A model generated the notes under the pieces. That model ran no database searches. It saw only the letters and a program-made list of their open reading frames with translations, and was not told where the DNA came from. DNA of 64,000 bases from a virus, in IMG/VR virus record IMGVR_UViG_3300027985_000918, positions 310,001-374,000 of that record; one strand, given 5' to 3'. The translations under genes and the position numbers were made by a program. Below are positions 14,966 to 24,368 of the stretch, one piece after another (position 1 is the first letter of the stretch; every line of letters begins with the position of its first letter).

Positions 14966-15901
14966 TCAGGGGATGCTGTTGCCCGCCGTGTCGTACACGA
15001 CGCAGATGGCGGCGTCCCCATCGGCCGGGAGGGTGGCCTTGGTGAAGGGGTTCACCGCTGCGGGGCGGAGGGCCGTGGGGGTCGTCCCGGTGTAAGACCG
15101 ATTCCTGTTCAGAACCGGAACACCCGTGATGAACCCCGCCAAAACCCCACCTGCGGCCGAGAGGCGCAATGCCTCGGTAACCACGAGCTGGGGCATAGGG
15201 CGGTACCCAGCGTCGTCCGAAGTCAGGAAGCCTCCGGAGGCATACACCTGGCTAGCGTAGGTGGAGTTTGCCACCCGACTGGCCCGGGTGGCGGCCGACA
15301 TGAAGGCGCCCGCCTGGTCGGCCAGGATGGTGTTCGTCCGAAGACGGTACACCTCTCCCGACAGAATCCGCATGATGTCATCCACCGCCCCAAACGACTG
15401 GGAGAGAGCCCCCGAACCGTCCAAATCGGTGTTGGCACCTGCCCGGGTCACCAGAAGGGCGTTGATGACAGCAAGGGTCAGATCCGAACCCGCCGCCACC
15501 AGAGCCACGATGTCGTCGTACAGGTTGTTGAGCTGAGCCTGATCCAGGGTATCCCCCGCACCACCCGGGTTGACGTGAACTCGGTCACGGAGGTACGCCT
15601 TGAGGCCAAACTCAGTGGCCTGGGTGAGGGACGAGTCATTGCCAGCCGGGGCCACCACGTCAGCCGCAGCCAGAGCGGTGATGGTATCGGTGGTGGCAGA
15701 CCCACTGAGCAAGCCCTCGGCCACGTCCACGGTCTGGTCATCGGCCTCAGCGTCGAAACTGAACTTCAGGTAGCTCGACTGCCCGTTCCCTTCCAGGACG
15801 TTGTTCTTCTGGGAGTTGTTGGGGCGAAGGTCGTAGACATACAGCCCCATCCCATTCAGGTCATTCCGCAAAGGAACGATGTAGGCACGATTCACAGCCA
15901 T
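14966..15901 (-). CDS. Virion-type protein, tandem paralogue A
   Basis: 311 residues. Shares with the next two genes an N-terminal block (AYIVPLRNDL, then L.VYDLRPN.SQ, then GQ..Y) and a central block (LDGSGALSQSFGAVDDIMRILSGE). Small-residue- and Thr-rich composition with repeated short strands fits a capsid-decoration or tail-surface protein. Last gene of its operon, directly before the terminator. No known domain name. Confidence 0.78.
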   Translation of the reverse strand: MAVNRAYIVPLRNDLNGMGLYVYDLRPNNSQKNNVLEGNGQSSYLKFSFDAEADDQTVDVAEGLLSGSATTDTITALAAADVVAPAGNDSSLTQATEFGLKAYLRDRVHVNPGGAGDTLDQAQLNNLYDDIVALVAAGSDLTLAVINALLVTRAGANTDLDGSGALSQSFGAVDDIMRILSGEVYRLRTNTILADQAGAFMSAATRASRVANSTYASQVYASGGFLTSDDAGYRPMPQLVVTEALRLSAAGGVLAGFITGVPVLNRNRSYTGTTPTALRPAAVNPFTKATLPADGDAAICVVYDTAGNSIP

Positions 15902-15913
15902 CGGACTCTCCTA

Positions 15914-16813
15914 TCAGGCGATGACAGTACCGTCAGCAGCATACACGGTGACAGCCCGGCCCACACCCGTTACCGGAATAGCCGTGCCCCCGATATCAGT
16001 GGCCGTCCCACCTGCACCGTAGGTGAACGCCGGGTTCAACCAAGTGTAGGTGGCCGAGGCCAACTCGCTCAGGACCCCATCGAGAGCCGAAAGCTGGAGG
16101 GCTCCCGTGTCCACGATGGGGAGAACGAAGTTGTGGTTCACATCCTGGGTACCCGTCTGCACGGGAGCCGTCGAGGAAAGCACACTCCCGACAAAGGGAT
16201 TGCGTCCACGAACTGGAGCACCGTTAGCAGCGTAAACCGACTCGGGCCGGAGGACATTGGGGGCCGAAGTGAAAAACCCCCGCTGGGTAGCATCGAACGT
16301 ACCGGCCGCTGCTCGAACCTGAGAGTTGTCCGGCAACTTGAACCGCTCCCCTGCCAAAATGCGGAGGACTTCCCCCACCGTGCCCGTCGAGTTGCCAAGG
16401 GTCCCATCGAGATCGGAACCCGCCACACCTGCGGGTGTGTTGATGTGGATGTTGATACGGGCAAGAGTCAATGCCGTACCCGCTGCCACATCTGCCTCGA
16501 TAAGAGCGGCAATGGCGATAGCTTCTGCCGCCGTCAGGCTCTCATTGCCGCCCGTGTCCTCGACACGGTCGAGCAGATATGCTGACAGCCCGTAGGTGTC
16601 CCCGTCCACGTCCAGGGAGGCGCCGCCGCCGGCACCCGCCTGTGTGGCGACGTTACCGTTGACCCCATCCAGGAGGAAGTAGGTCTGGTAGTGGGTCTGT
16701 CCAGTGCCATCGTAGATGGCGCTCTTCTGCGATGTGTTGGGCTGGAGATCCAGGACCTGGAGAAGGCTGTCGTCCAGATCGTTTCGGGCCAGCACGATGT
16801 ATGCACGAGCCAT
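15914..16813 (-). CDS. Virion-type protein, tandem paralogue B
   Basis: 299 residues, with 12- and 15-base gaps to its paralogues. Same N-terminal block (ARAYIVLARNDLDDSLLQV, DLQPNTSQK, GQTHYQTYFL) and central block (SDLDGTLGNSTGTVGEVLRILAGE). C-terminus ends in a strand motif GVGRAVTVYAADGTV, matching the C-terminal RIVTVYNNDGTLA of paralogue C. Structural role inferred. Confidence 0.78.
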   Translation of the reverse strand: MARAYIVLARNDLDDSLLQVLDLQPNTSQKSAIYDGTGQTHYQTYFLLDGVNGNVATQAGAGGGASLDVDGDTYGLSAYLLDRVEDTGGNESLTAAEAIAIAALIEADVAAGTALTLARINIHINTPAGVAGSDLDGTLGNSTGTVGEVLRILAGERFKLPDNSQVRAAAGTFDATQRGFFTSAPNVLRPESVYAANGAPVRGRNPFVGSVLSSTAPVQTGTQDVNHNFVLPIVDTGALQLSALDGVLSELASATYTWLNPAFTYGAGGTATDIGGTAIPVTGVGRAVTVYAADGTVIA

Positions 16814-16828
16814 GTTGCAGTCTCCTTC

Positions 16829-18802
16829 TCAGGCCAGGGTGCCGTCGTTGTTGTAGACGGTTACGATTCGAGTGGGGGTGACTTCCGCTGTGACCGGACC
16901 CGGCTGATACCAGGTAGCCTGGAACGGCAAGAGGTCGGAATCCGGGAACAGGGTGACCGAGCCATCCTGAAGAGCAGACAGGTGTCCGTCCAGAAGGCTC
17001 TGCTGGAAACTGGAGCCGTCTACGGTGGCCCGGATGGGCTTGTTCTCCACGTTCTCAGTGTCACCCCCACGGGTGATACCCAGACCGGGATGTCGCTTCC
17101 AGGGGATGCTTGCCGTGATGACTCCACCGATCATCACGGAGTCGAACACCGTGTTGGCAGAAGTGAAAGCTCCCGCAGCCGTGGTATCCCAATCGAACCC
17201 GGACGGGTTCTTGGACGTGCCGGCTGGCACCACGTACCCACGCCCCGCCAGGATCTCCAGAATGTCCAGGACACTGGACGTGCCTGCTCCGGCGACCGAG
17301 ATACCAGACACACCGACAATGGCATTCATTGCGGCATTCATGTTGGCTGCCGCCAAAGCAGCACCAGCATCCACACGAGCGATGAGGGCTGCCGCCGCTG
17401 CGGACAGAAGAGCCGTCGTCCAAGTCTCCATCGTCCGAGCCAGGTGGTCATCGGACAGAATCTCCCGGGCAGCGTCCGTAGAGGTCAGCGTCATGGAACC
17501 CGGGGATCCCGTGGTGTCCGCAGTGATGGTAACAGTGTCCGTACCACCATTGGCTGCAGTCACCGTCGAGCCAACCGCTGCCAACAGAACATCCGAGGCG
17601 GCATTGTTCAGCGTGGTCGCCAGAGAGCCGGCAGCCAGGACATTGGTCCCCATCTGGATCAGGGATCCCCACTCCTGAGAGGCAGCAACCGGAGCGGCCA
17701 ACGTCAAAGTGGCGGCGCTCAGGACCAGCTCGGCAGCTTCCGTAGTGGCCATATCGAGCTGGCCCGAGAACCCCGGCAATGTCGCCGTCAGAGTCACCGT
17801 GTCCGTGGCAGCCACAGCAGTCATGCTGCCATCCAAGGCACCCGGGGCAGGGCCGGCATAGGCAGCACCGATCAGAGCCTGAGTGGCAACATCGTTCACC
17901 GTAGCGGCGATGGACGCAGCAACCTGAACCGAGGGATCCGTCTGGCCCTCGTAATGAGCAGCCGAACCGAACTCCTGAGCGGCAGGGTTCGGATCGGTGT
18001 GGGTCATTGCTGCGCCGGAAAGAACAACACGGAGGCCGCCGGTGCTCTCTGCCAAGGTGGCGTCGCCCCAAGCACCCAACACACTGGGGGTCAGGGTGAC
18101 AGTATCCGTACCACCGCTTGCCCCAGTCAGGGTACCACCAGTGGCGGCGGGGACCAGTGCGTCCAGGGCTGCCGTCAACAGAGCCTGCGTGGCGGCGTCG
18201 TTGATGGCCTGCGCCAAGAAACCGGCAGATGCAATGTCACTACCCGCTGTAGCCGAATCCTGGAACACCTGGTTGGGGAAATCGTTTGCGCCGTTGGTCG
18301 CCGTGAACAACACCCCAGCGATAGTGATGGTATCTCCGTTCTGGATACCAGCAACCTGGATGGTCCCTGTGGCCGCACCCTCGACGCAGTCAAAAGCGAC
18401 GAGACCCAGGGTGAGCCGGCCCACCGCAGCAGTCGGATCATTGACGGTGACCGTGCCCTCTGCCGTGTTCTCCACAGCAGTGAAAGCCACCCCCCCAAGA
18501 GTGACCAGGTCACCAACAAGAGGTCCGACCATCTGGACGGTCCCCACGGCGGCTTCCGAACCCCCTGGGTCCACCCGATCCGCCAGGTAAGCCGACAGGC
18601 CTCGCAGGGAAGCATTCGGGTCGTTCTGGCGCAGAAGGGCTCCGCTGGCGGTCACGATCACAGGATCGTTTTGCACCCGGTTGACGTAGCGGGTCTGTCC
18701 CGGCGGGTCCAGGTTGCTGCGTAGACTGGTGTTGGGCACCAGATCTAGAACCTGAAGGGTGCCGTCGGGGATGTCTGTCCTTGCAAGGCAAATGTACGGC
18801 AT
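16829..18802 (-). CDS. Virion-type protein, tandem paralogue C, with inserted Ig-like repeats
   Basis: 657 residues. N-terminal (YICLARTDIPDGTLQVLDL, PNTSLRSN) and C-terminal (VLDILEILAGRGYVVPAG, TVYNNDGT) blocks match paralogues A and B. Between them about 350 residues are inserted, made of repeated beta modules: GDTITIAGVLFTA ... DTVTLTPSVLGAWGDATLAE ... VVLSGA, repeated about three times with variation. The same module occurs once in the gene at 18904-20094. Such modules are common on phage surfaces. First gene of this operon, GGAGAG upstream. Confidence 0.8.
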   Translation of the reverse strand: MPYICLARTDIPDGTLQVLDLVPNTSLRSNLDPPGQTRYVNRVQNDPVIVTASGALLRQNDPNASLRGLSAYLADRVDPGGSEAAVGTVQMVGPLVGDLVTLGGVAFTAVENTAEGTVTVNDPTAAVGRLTLGLVAFDCVEGAATGTIQVAGIQNGDTITIAGVLFTATNGANDFPNQVFQDSATAGSDIASAGFLAQAINDAATQALLTAALDALVPAATGGTLTGASGGTDTVTLTPSVLGAWGDATLAESTGGLRVVLSGAAMTHTDPNPAAQEFGSAAHYEGQTDPSVQVAASIAATVNDVATQALIGAAYAGPAPGALDGSMTAVAATDTVTLTATLPGFSGQLDMATTEAAELVLSAATLTLAAPVAASQEWGSLIQMGTNVLAAGSLATTLNNAASDVLLAAVGSTVTAANGGTDTVTITADTTGSPGSMTLTSTDAAREILSDDHLARTMETWTTALLSAAAAALIARVDAGAALAAANMNAAMNAIVGVSGISVAGAGTSSVLDILEILAGRGYVVPAGTSKNPSGFDWDTTAAGAFTSANTVFDSVMIGGVITASIPWKRHPGLGITRGGDTENVENKPIRATVDGSSFQQSLLDGHLSALQDGSVTLFPDSDLLPFQATWYQPGPVTAEVTPTRIVTVYNNDGTLA

Positions 18803-18827
18803 GGTTGATTGCTCTCCGTTTCCGCTT

Positions 18828-18890
18828 CGGGCGAGCCTCTACTCGCCTATCAGGTCCGGGCGAGCCTCTACTCGCCTATCAGGTCCGGGC
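18828..18890 (-). repeat. Tandem 29-base repeat in an intergenic gap
   Basis: Two perfect 29-base copies (18828-18856, 18857-18885) plus the first five bases of a third. Each unit contains GCGAG...CTCGC, able to form a small hairpin, and CGCCTATC. It lies between the genes at 18802 and 18904, next to a TATA-type motif. Could be a regulatory array or a slippage duplication. Confidence 0.85.
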
Positions 18891-18897
18891 TATAGGC
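18890..18897 (-). promoter_or_regulatory. Candidate TATA-type promoter motif
   Basis: Minus strand GCCTATAG, 88 bases upstream of the ATG at 18802, with the tandem repeat in the leader. Confidence 0.4.
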
Positions 18898-18903
18898 TCT
18901 CTA

Positions 18904-20094
18904 TCAAACCCCGCCCTTAGCCCCCAGGCCCAGGTTGGCGAGGATGGCGAACGCTGGGTTCCCCCCACCCGTACCACTGGACACGAAAATCTCCTTCACC
19001 GAGCCGAAGGTAGTGATCTCTCCCCCTGCGGGGATTTCCACATAGGGCTGGGACCACCCAAAGCTCGCTGCCAGCACAACTCCCCCCGCATCCAAGTTAC
19101 GAACCGTGATCGAAGTGGTAGGCCGGGGGAGTACCACCACATAGGGGGGGCCGTTCGGGTCCGTCAGCGCCCGGTTGAACTGGTCGGGGGTATCCCCCGA
19201 AACCACGCCGAAATCGGGAGATGTCCCCGAGATCACTACAGTCCCCTCTGGCATCCACATGACAGGAAGGTTCGGAATCACCAAAGTGGGGCCCAGTACG
19301 GGAAGCCCTACGTTGGCGGGGAGAGCCAAAGCTGCTCCCGAGAGAGTAACTCGGGCACCTGCCGTGTTCTCCGCCAACGTGACCAGCTCCCCGTCCGTGC
19401 CGAGCACCGAGGCAGTAATGGTCACCGTGTCCGAAGTCCCTCCTGCGTTATCAGCAGCCACAGTCACCCCAACGGGTACGGCTGCCAGCAACAGAGCCTG
19501 GGAAGCGGGATCGTTGATTGCAGCCACCAAACTGGTGGCGGTGGCGGTAGCAGACCCCGAAGCAGCCACATCGTCGAACTGCTGGAGGGCCGGGTTGGCC
19601 GGTCCGGGATTCACTGCTGTGAAAGGAACGCCTGCGATAGTGATGATGTCGCCTGCGGCACAACCGCCCAGGATCTGAGCAGTCCCGTCAGCGTACCCCT
19701 GAATCACCAGGGGTACCCCGTTCCGGACCTGCTGAACAGCCACGTACATCTGACCATTGGGGGCGGCGATGCCGTACTCCGCCAGGTCAAACAGGGCTCG
19801 GGTCGTCCCCCGCATAGACTCGTCGATGACCCCAAAACCCTTACGGCGAAGTCCCGGGCTAATGAACTTCTGTCCCTTGGTGACCTGGAACATCATCTGC
19901 CGGTTAGCAATCGTCCCACCTACACCAGAGCCCGCCGGGTTGCCGTACAGGTCGTCGGGGTTGGGGGAGCCCCATACCCGATAAGCCGTGACCTCGGGGT
20001 CATTCCAAATCTGGATGTCAATCCGGCGATCCGTTCGCAGGACCAACCCCGCAAATTGGCCCCAAGGACCGATATCGGAGTGGTACAGGCTCAT
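18904..20094 (-). CDS. Virion-type protein with one Ig-like surface module
   Basis: 396 residues. The N-terminal 140 residues contain a domain with DIGPWGQFAGLVLRTD and a QVTKGQKFISPGLRRKG stretch. Residues about 145-260 carry the module GDIITIAGVPFTA ... TVTITASVLGTDGELVTLAE ... VTLSGAAL, homologous to the repeats in the gene at 16829. The C-terminus is beta-rich. AGGAGAAG before the ATG, overlapping the stop of the upstream FmdB-like gene by 4 bases. Tail or decoration protein by context. Confidence 0.75.
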   Translation of the reverse strand: MSLYHSDIGPWGQFAGLVLRTDRRIDIQIWNDPEVTAYRVWGSPNPDDLYGNPAGSGVGGTIANRQMMFQVTKGQKFISPGLRRKGFGVIDESMRGTTRALFDLAEYGIAAPNGQMYVAVQQVRNGVPLVIQGYADGTAQILGGCAAGDIITIAGVPFTAVNPGPANPALQQFDDVAASGSATATATSLVAAINDPASQALLLAAVPVGVTVAADNAGGTSDTVTITASVLGTDGELVTLAENTAGARVTLSGAALALPANVGLPVLGPTLVIPNLPVMWMPEGTVVISGTSPDFGVVSGDTPDQFNRALTDPNGPPYVVVLPRPTTSITVRNLDAGGVVLAASFGWSQPYVEIPAGGEITTFGSVKEIFVSSGTGGGNPAFAILANLGLGAKGGV

Positions 20095-20465
20095 GCGCTC
20101 TTCTCCTGCTGGATCTTGCTGTCGTAGGCGCTTGTGTCGTGGCCCTTGGAAGCAGCCAGCCTCTTGGCCTCATCCCAAGAGTCCACCCGCTCCCCCCCGA
20201 CATTGGGGACCAGGGTCACACCTGGAGCTTCCTTGAGCTTCGCCCGGCCCTTTTCAGACAGGCGACGGTTTTTTTCCGCCATCTGCCCCTTAATCTTCAT
20301 GTTCTTCCCAATCCAGTTGTCTCCCTTTTGGAGGAAGGCAACCTGCCCCACAACCCGCCTGGCGAGCAAACCGCAGGTGCAAGGCTGGGGGGCAGTGCAG
20401 GCGGACCGTTCGACGTTCACTCCGAACGTCTCGCCGCAGGAGCATTTGTACGAGTAGGTCGGCAT
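20091..20465 (-). CDS. FmdB-like zinc-ribbon protein
   Basis: 124 residues. Begins PTYSYKCSCGETF, later CTCG, the CxC...CxC form of the FmdB/CxxC regulatory zinc ribbon. The remainder is a basic, helical tail with many Lys/Arg. FmdB-like ribbons in phage genomes usually sit next to structural genes; role unknown, perhaps assembly or nucleic-acid binding. Overlaps the downstream virion gene (ATGA-like coupling). Confidence 0.78.
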   Translation of the reverse strand: MPTYSYKCSCGETFGVNVERSACTAPQPCTCGLLARRVVGQVAFLQKGDNWIGKNMKIKGQMAEKNRRLSEKGRAKLKEAPGVTLVPNVGGERVDSWDEAKRLAASKGHDTSAYDSKIQQEKSA

Positions 20466-20602
20466 TCAATTCTCCCCTCGGGTGAAAACCCACCCGCACC
20501 GGGTCCTCTTTGCCCGCCCGCTCAAGATGTTGCCCACAGACCTATGCCCCAGACGAGAGGCCTCCTCTCTTACCGAGGCGAACACGTAGATCTCGCACAA
20601 CC

Positions 20603-22516
20603 TCACCATCCCGCTCTCCTTCCCTTCAGCTCCATATACCGAGAAACCACCGCCCGAATCGAAACCTCAGGGATGATGTGGATGGCCCACATCTCACCGT
20701 TCTGGAGAATATCGGAGAGATACCGAAGACCCCCTTCCTCCACGGACCCTCGGCGTCCCTTCGAGTCTTTCCCAGGCACGTTCCAATCCATTCCGAGGGC
20801 GTGGTTCAGTACGGCGAGGGCATGCTGGCACACCCCGTGACGGTGCTCCGGGTCCTTGACCACCGGAACGCTGGCGGTCCCCACCGGCTTCCCATACAGG
20901 TACCCAAGGTTCCTTGCCCAATGCTCAGGACCTTGCCACCTCCAATAAGGGCAAGAGCAAGACAGAAACACGTCAGCCTTGGACAGCCTGCGGGCAGTTC
21001 CCCTCACCTTCCCCTGAACCTTCACCTGGTGTACCCCGGATTTCCCTGTCACGTTGAACACCCACATCCCGTTTTTGGTGTCCACCCTCTTGAGCTTGAC
21101 AGGAAGACCCTGGGACTTGCTCCGAATAGTATCGTCCACATTCGCCATGATGTCCGAGATACGGTAGGCCACCTTGGCGAACCTCTTCTCGTCCCTGTTC
21201 TGGAAAGAATGGCCCTCGGGAATGACCTTGGCAGAACCTGGGTTGTCTGTGACAGGGGTCAGATTATCGAGGGTCCTCTCACCACGATCCCTCTTCTCCT
21301 TCCGGTCCTTCCGGTCCACAGCCCGGTCGAATTTCTGACCCGAGTCATCCTTGCGGTCCTGCTTCTCGTACAGCATCTCGGCCTTGCGGGCGAGTCTTTC
21401 GGGCAGGCTGACGGCCACCAGGATGTCCTCGGTATCCTCCAACTCGGGGATGGTCTCGTCAACGTCCTCCTCTTCGTCGTACCCCAGAACCTGATCCAGG
21501 TACTCGAAGAAATAGTCATCATCCACTGCCGCCTCATTGAAGAAGTCCTCCAAAGAACGGCTCATGTACATGCTGCCAACGTGGAACGTCACAGACCCGG
21601 TGAGGGGAGAAACATCCGTGATGAACCCCCACTGCTGGGTGGGAATGTGGTAGAACTCAACAGGATTGATCAGGGCCTGAGCCTTCTTATCCGGGCTCTT
21701 GCTCACCTCTTTCCGGTAGTCTTTGCTCCGTTGTTTGATGCTGCGGGCCCCCCCCGGCCACCTGGTGAACTTGGCGGGTTGATCTCTGCGACGCCGCTGA
21801 TCCCTCTTGTACTTTCCCCGATTCTTGAAGCGGGTGTACCACTTCCTCATCCGAGTGCGGACCTTTCCCCGGTTCCGCCGGTACCACTTCTGGTAGTACC
21901 TCTTGGCCTGCCCACGCTGGTTCCGCTGCCGGTTGGCACCCGGGTACGGGGGGCCGTTGATAGCGGCAGACTTCATCCCCAGCAGCTCCCCGATCTCATC
22001 AAACTGCTGCTCTTCCTCGGTGGGCTGCTGGAACACATCGTGAATGCCCACCCCGTCGGAGCCTCGGCAGTAACCCCCCGCCTTCCTGGGGGTGGCGTTG
22101 TACTTCCGAAGGACCGCCAAGATCTCTTCCTGCGTCGGCATGATGGAGTCATAGCTCTGACCCTCATCGTCGGCGTAGACTCCCGGACGGCGAGTGTTCA
22201 TCCCTGGGCCAGTCTGGGCCGGTTGGGGGTCCTGACCTGGGTGTTTGTCCCCAGGCTTTCCCTGAGTCCGGGCCTTGTCCTTGTGGACAGACTTGCCATC
22301 CTGCCCCGTGCCACTAGGGCCGGGGGTGTTGAAGTTATGCGGCCCCGTCTTCGTGGTGTTGGTCCACTGGGGGCTGGGGAGGGCCTGGGGCTTCCGCTCA
22401 TGTTCCCCCGGGGTACTGGACCCAGGAGAGGGATTCGTATCCTTGACGACGGTCTTGACCCCCCCAAGGTCCTGCGTGCGGTATGCCTGTACGACGTTCA
22501 GGACTCCGTTGCTCAT
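20603..22516 (-). CDS. Virion-associated protein with SWIM-type zinc finger
   Basis: 637 residues from the ATG at 22516 (coupled to the upstream TGA). Order: Pro/Gln/Lys-rich disordered N-terminus (1-115), helical 120-180, a very basic Arg/Tyr-rich region about 195-260 (KRYYQKWYRRNRGKVRTR), an SH3-like beta segment (FYHIPTQQWGFITDVSPLTG), an acidic stretch, and a C-terminal SWIM pattern: VFLSCSCPYWRWQG ... HGVCQHALAVLNHAL, i.e. CxC...CxH. SWIM fingers bind nucleic acid or protein. The basic region also suggests DNA contact. Probably a capsid-internal or packaged protein (inference). Confidence 0.75.
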   Translation of the reverse strand: MSNGVLNVVQAYRTQDLGGVKTVVKDTNPSPGSSTPGEHERKPQALPSPQWTNTTKTGPHNFNTPGPSGTGQDGKSVHKDKARTQGKPGDKHPGQDPQPAQTGPGMNTRRPGVYADDEGQSYDSIMPTQEEILAVLRKYNATPRKAGGYCRGSDGVGIHDVFQQPTEEEQQFDEIGELLGMKSAAINGPPYPGANRQRNQRGQAKRYYQKWYRRNRGKVRTRMRKWYTRFKNRGKYKRDQRRRRDQPAKFTRWPGGARSIKQRSKDYRKEVSKSPDKKAQALINPVEFYHIPTQQWGFITDVSPLTGSVTFHVGSMYMSRSLEDFFNEAAVDDDYFFEYLDQVLGYDEEEDVDETIPELEDTEDILVAVSLPERLARKAEMLYEKQDRKDDSGQKFDRAVDRKDRKEKRDRGERTLDNLTPVTDNPGSAKVIPEGHSFQNRDEKRFAKVAYRISDIMANVDDTIRSKSQGLPVKLKRVDTKNGMWVFNVTGKSGVHQVKVQGKVRGTARRLSKADVFLSCSCPYWRWQGPEHWARNLGYLYGKPVGTASVPVVKDPEHRHGVCQHALAVLNHALGMDWNVPGKDSKGRRGSVEEGGLRYLSDILQNGEMWAIHIIPEVSIRAVVSRYMELKGRRAGW

Positions 22517-22923
22517 CACTCGTCCCCCTGCCGCTCCATCCAGGCAGAGGCCACCCGGAACACTGCCTCCGGGTCCGAGCTGCGATTCATGCCCCCGCCA
22601 AACGCAGGAGACAGAGCCTCATCCACGAGCTGCTTTTGGGAGAATGGGAGGCGAGCTTCGAGGAAGGTTTCCCCCATTCGGGAAAGGACCAAGGCCGTGC
22701 GATCTAGCACTTCCTCCAGAGCGGCCATTCGGGAGGGGGCATCTACGATCATGTCCCCAGCCACCTGGTACAAGTGCTCCTTCTGGTCGGAGTGCTCCAC
22801 CAGATCCTGTGCCCGGTTGATCAGGTGCCGGAGGCGGTGAGCCTCCAGGCGTGCCTGGGTCACCCCCTCGGTGATCAGTGCCCAGGCAGCCTGAGAACTG
22901 GCGGTTTTTGCGATCTTGCTCAC
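22516..22923 (-). CDS. Hypothetical helical protein with RVAxAW motif
   Basis: 135 residues, almost entirely helical in appearance. Near the C-terminus EAVFRVASAWMERQ matches the RVA-motif family found across virion genes of this window. First gene of a two-gene unit; a TATA-type motif lies 41 bases upstream. No catalytic motif. Confidence 0.7.
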   Translation of the reverse strand: MSKIAKTASSQAAWALITEGVTQARLEAHRLRHLINRAQDLVEHSDQKEHLYQVAGDMIVDAPSRMAALEEVLDRTALVLSRMGETFLEARLPFSQKQLVDEALSPAFGGGMNRSSDPEAVFRVASAWMERQGDE

Positions 22924-22963
22924 GTTGCAGCCCTCCAGTGGCAGACTTCACTCAGGGGCCGCC

Positions 22964-22970
22964 GATAGGC
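22964..22970 (-). promoter_or_regulatory. Candidate TATA-type promoter motif
   Basis: Minus strand GCCTATC, 41 bases upstream of the ATG at 22923, in the 58-base gap after the gene at 22982. Confidence 0.35.
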
Positions 22971-22981
22971 GAGCAACCGAA

Positions 22982-24304
22982 TTAGCCCTGGAGCTTGGAG
23001 ACCTCGGAGCGAATACGCTTGACGATACCCGGGGACTCGATAGCGTAGATAGCCTCAAGAATATCCGGAGAGTCGGCGTAGAAATCCACCGCTTCGGACA
23101 CCCGATTCCGCCAATGCTGCGACTTGTCCCAGGTGCTCACGATCTCCTGGATCGCTGCCTGACGGTCCAGCCTCTGGGGGGCGTTGCCAATCACGACTCC
23201 CGGGATGAGAGCCGGAGTAGACACCGCTTGGCTCCCCATCGCCTCACCGATGGAAGTGTCGATGGTGACCTCCAGGTCATCCCCACTCTGGACCGGGAAC
23301 CGCCTCGCCTGGTTCATGTGGGAAGGGTTCACCCCGTCGTCGATGACCGGAGCCTGAGGAGCCGACCCGACGATAACCTGGGGGGTCTCCCACTGCGGCG
23401 TAGCCCCAACCTCCGCCTGAAGGTTGCGGATAGCCCCATCATCCCGGATGAGAGTTCCGGCGGGCTCCCCGTGCATGGGATCGATGCTGATCGGACGATC
23501 CGTTCGGCCCGTCCACTCCCGGAGCTGAGGGTCCCCCTCGGCACCGACGGCCGCTGCCTTGCTGCTGGTCCGCACATGACCGATAACGTCACCCTGCTGT
23601 CCATCCATCATATGAACGGCGTACTTGCCCCCCCCGACCTTCCGAACCCCCCCCTCATCATCCGCCGAATTGTGCCGCTGCCCACCGAAGCTGTCCGGCT
23701 TCACGAGCTGCTGGTTGTAAGCGATCTGCTGGATGACGGCATTGTTGTATTCGTCCGTGGCGAAACTGAACTCCTTTTCGCTCGGGTAGTCCCTACGATT
23801 CGGCCAGGGCGGAAGGGCGCTCTCGTCCACCCAGGCCGGGACGATCTGCCCGCTGGGTAGCTGCTTCCGTCCCCGGACCACCTGAGCAGACGCCTGGTGC
23901 TGAGCGGCAGCCTGGGTCTGCGGACTGCGGGTCGGAGTCGGCTGCGGAGCCTGGGGTTGGCGACGAACACCCACCTGGCCTACCACCTGCTCTTCATGGG
24001 ACACCACCGCAGTGTGTACGGCCTGACGATCCCGGTTACCAGAGTCGGCTGCATGAACCTGCACCCCGGCGGGCTGAGGCCGGTAGATGGACTGGGTGTC
24101 GGCCACGGGAACAAGCCACCCGCCGAGGATGCCGCCTTTGAGGGTGGGCATCGAGAACGTCTCCCCGCCCATTTTGAGGGTGACACCATCAAACTCGACC
24201 TCCACGTCCTTGACGAGGTCTCGTTCGATGGGACCAAGGTGGACGGTGGTGGTTGCACGGAACTTGAGAAATGTGCCGGGTTTGAACTGGATCTGGCTCA
24301 TCGT
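22982..24304 (-). CDS. Hypothetical virion-type protein
   Basis: 440 residues from the ATG at 24304, which has GGAGG 9 bases upstream; an in-frame start at 24349 lacks an SD. The N-terminal 65 residues form a compact beta region (FRATTTVHLGPIERDLVKDVEVEFDG); the middle is Gln/Pro/Ala-rich and disordered; the C-terminal 80 residues are helical with tryptophans (WDKSQHWRNRVSEAVDFY). No named domain. Composition and operon position suggest a virion component. Confidence 0.7.
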   Translation of the reverse strand, partial: TMSQIQFKPGTFLKFRATTTVHLGPIERDLVKDVEVEFDGVTLKMGGETFSMPTLKGGILGGWLVPVADTQSIYRPQPAGVQVHAADSGNRDRQAVHTAVVSHEEQVVGQVGVRRQPQAPQPTPTRSPQTQAAAQHQASAQVVRGRKQLPSGQIVPAWVDESALPPWPNRRDYPSEKEFSFATDEYNNAVIQQIAYNQQLVKPDSFGGQRHNSADDEGGVRKVGGGKYAVHMMDGQQGDVIGHVRTSSKAAAVGAEGDPQLREWTGRTDRPISIDPMHGEPAGTLIRDDGAIRNLQAEVGATPQWETPQVIVGSAPQAPVIDDGVNPSHMNQARRFPVQSGDDLEVTIDTSIGEAMGSQAVSTPALIPGVVIGNAPQRLDRQAAIQEIVSTWDKSQHWRNRVSEAVDFYADSPDILEAIYAIESPGIVKRIRSEVSKLQG

Positions 24305-24368
24305 ATGTATCCTCCATGAGATGTGGGCCCACAGCCCATACCGCCACAATACCCTTCGGTTCTCGGGA

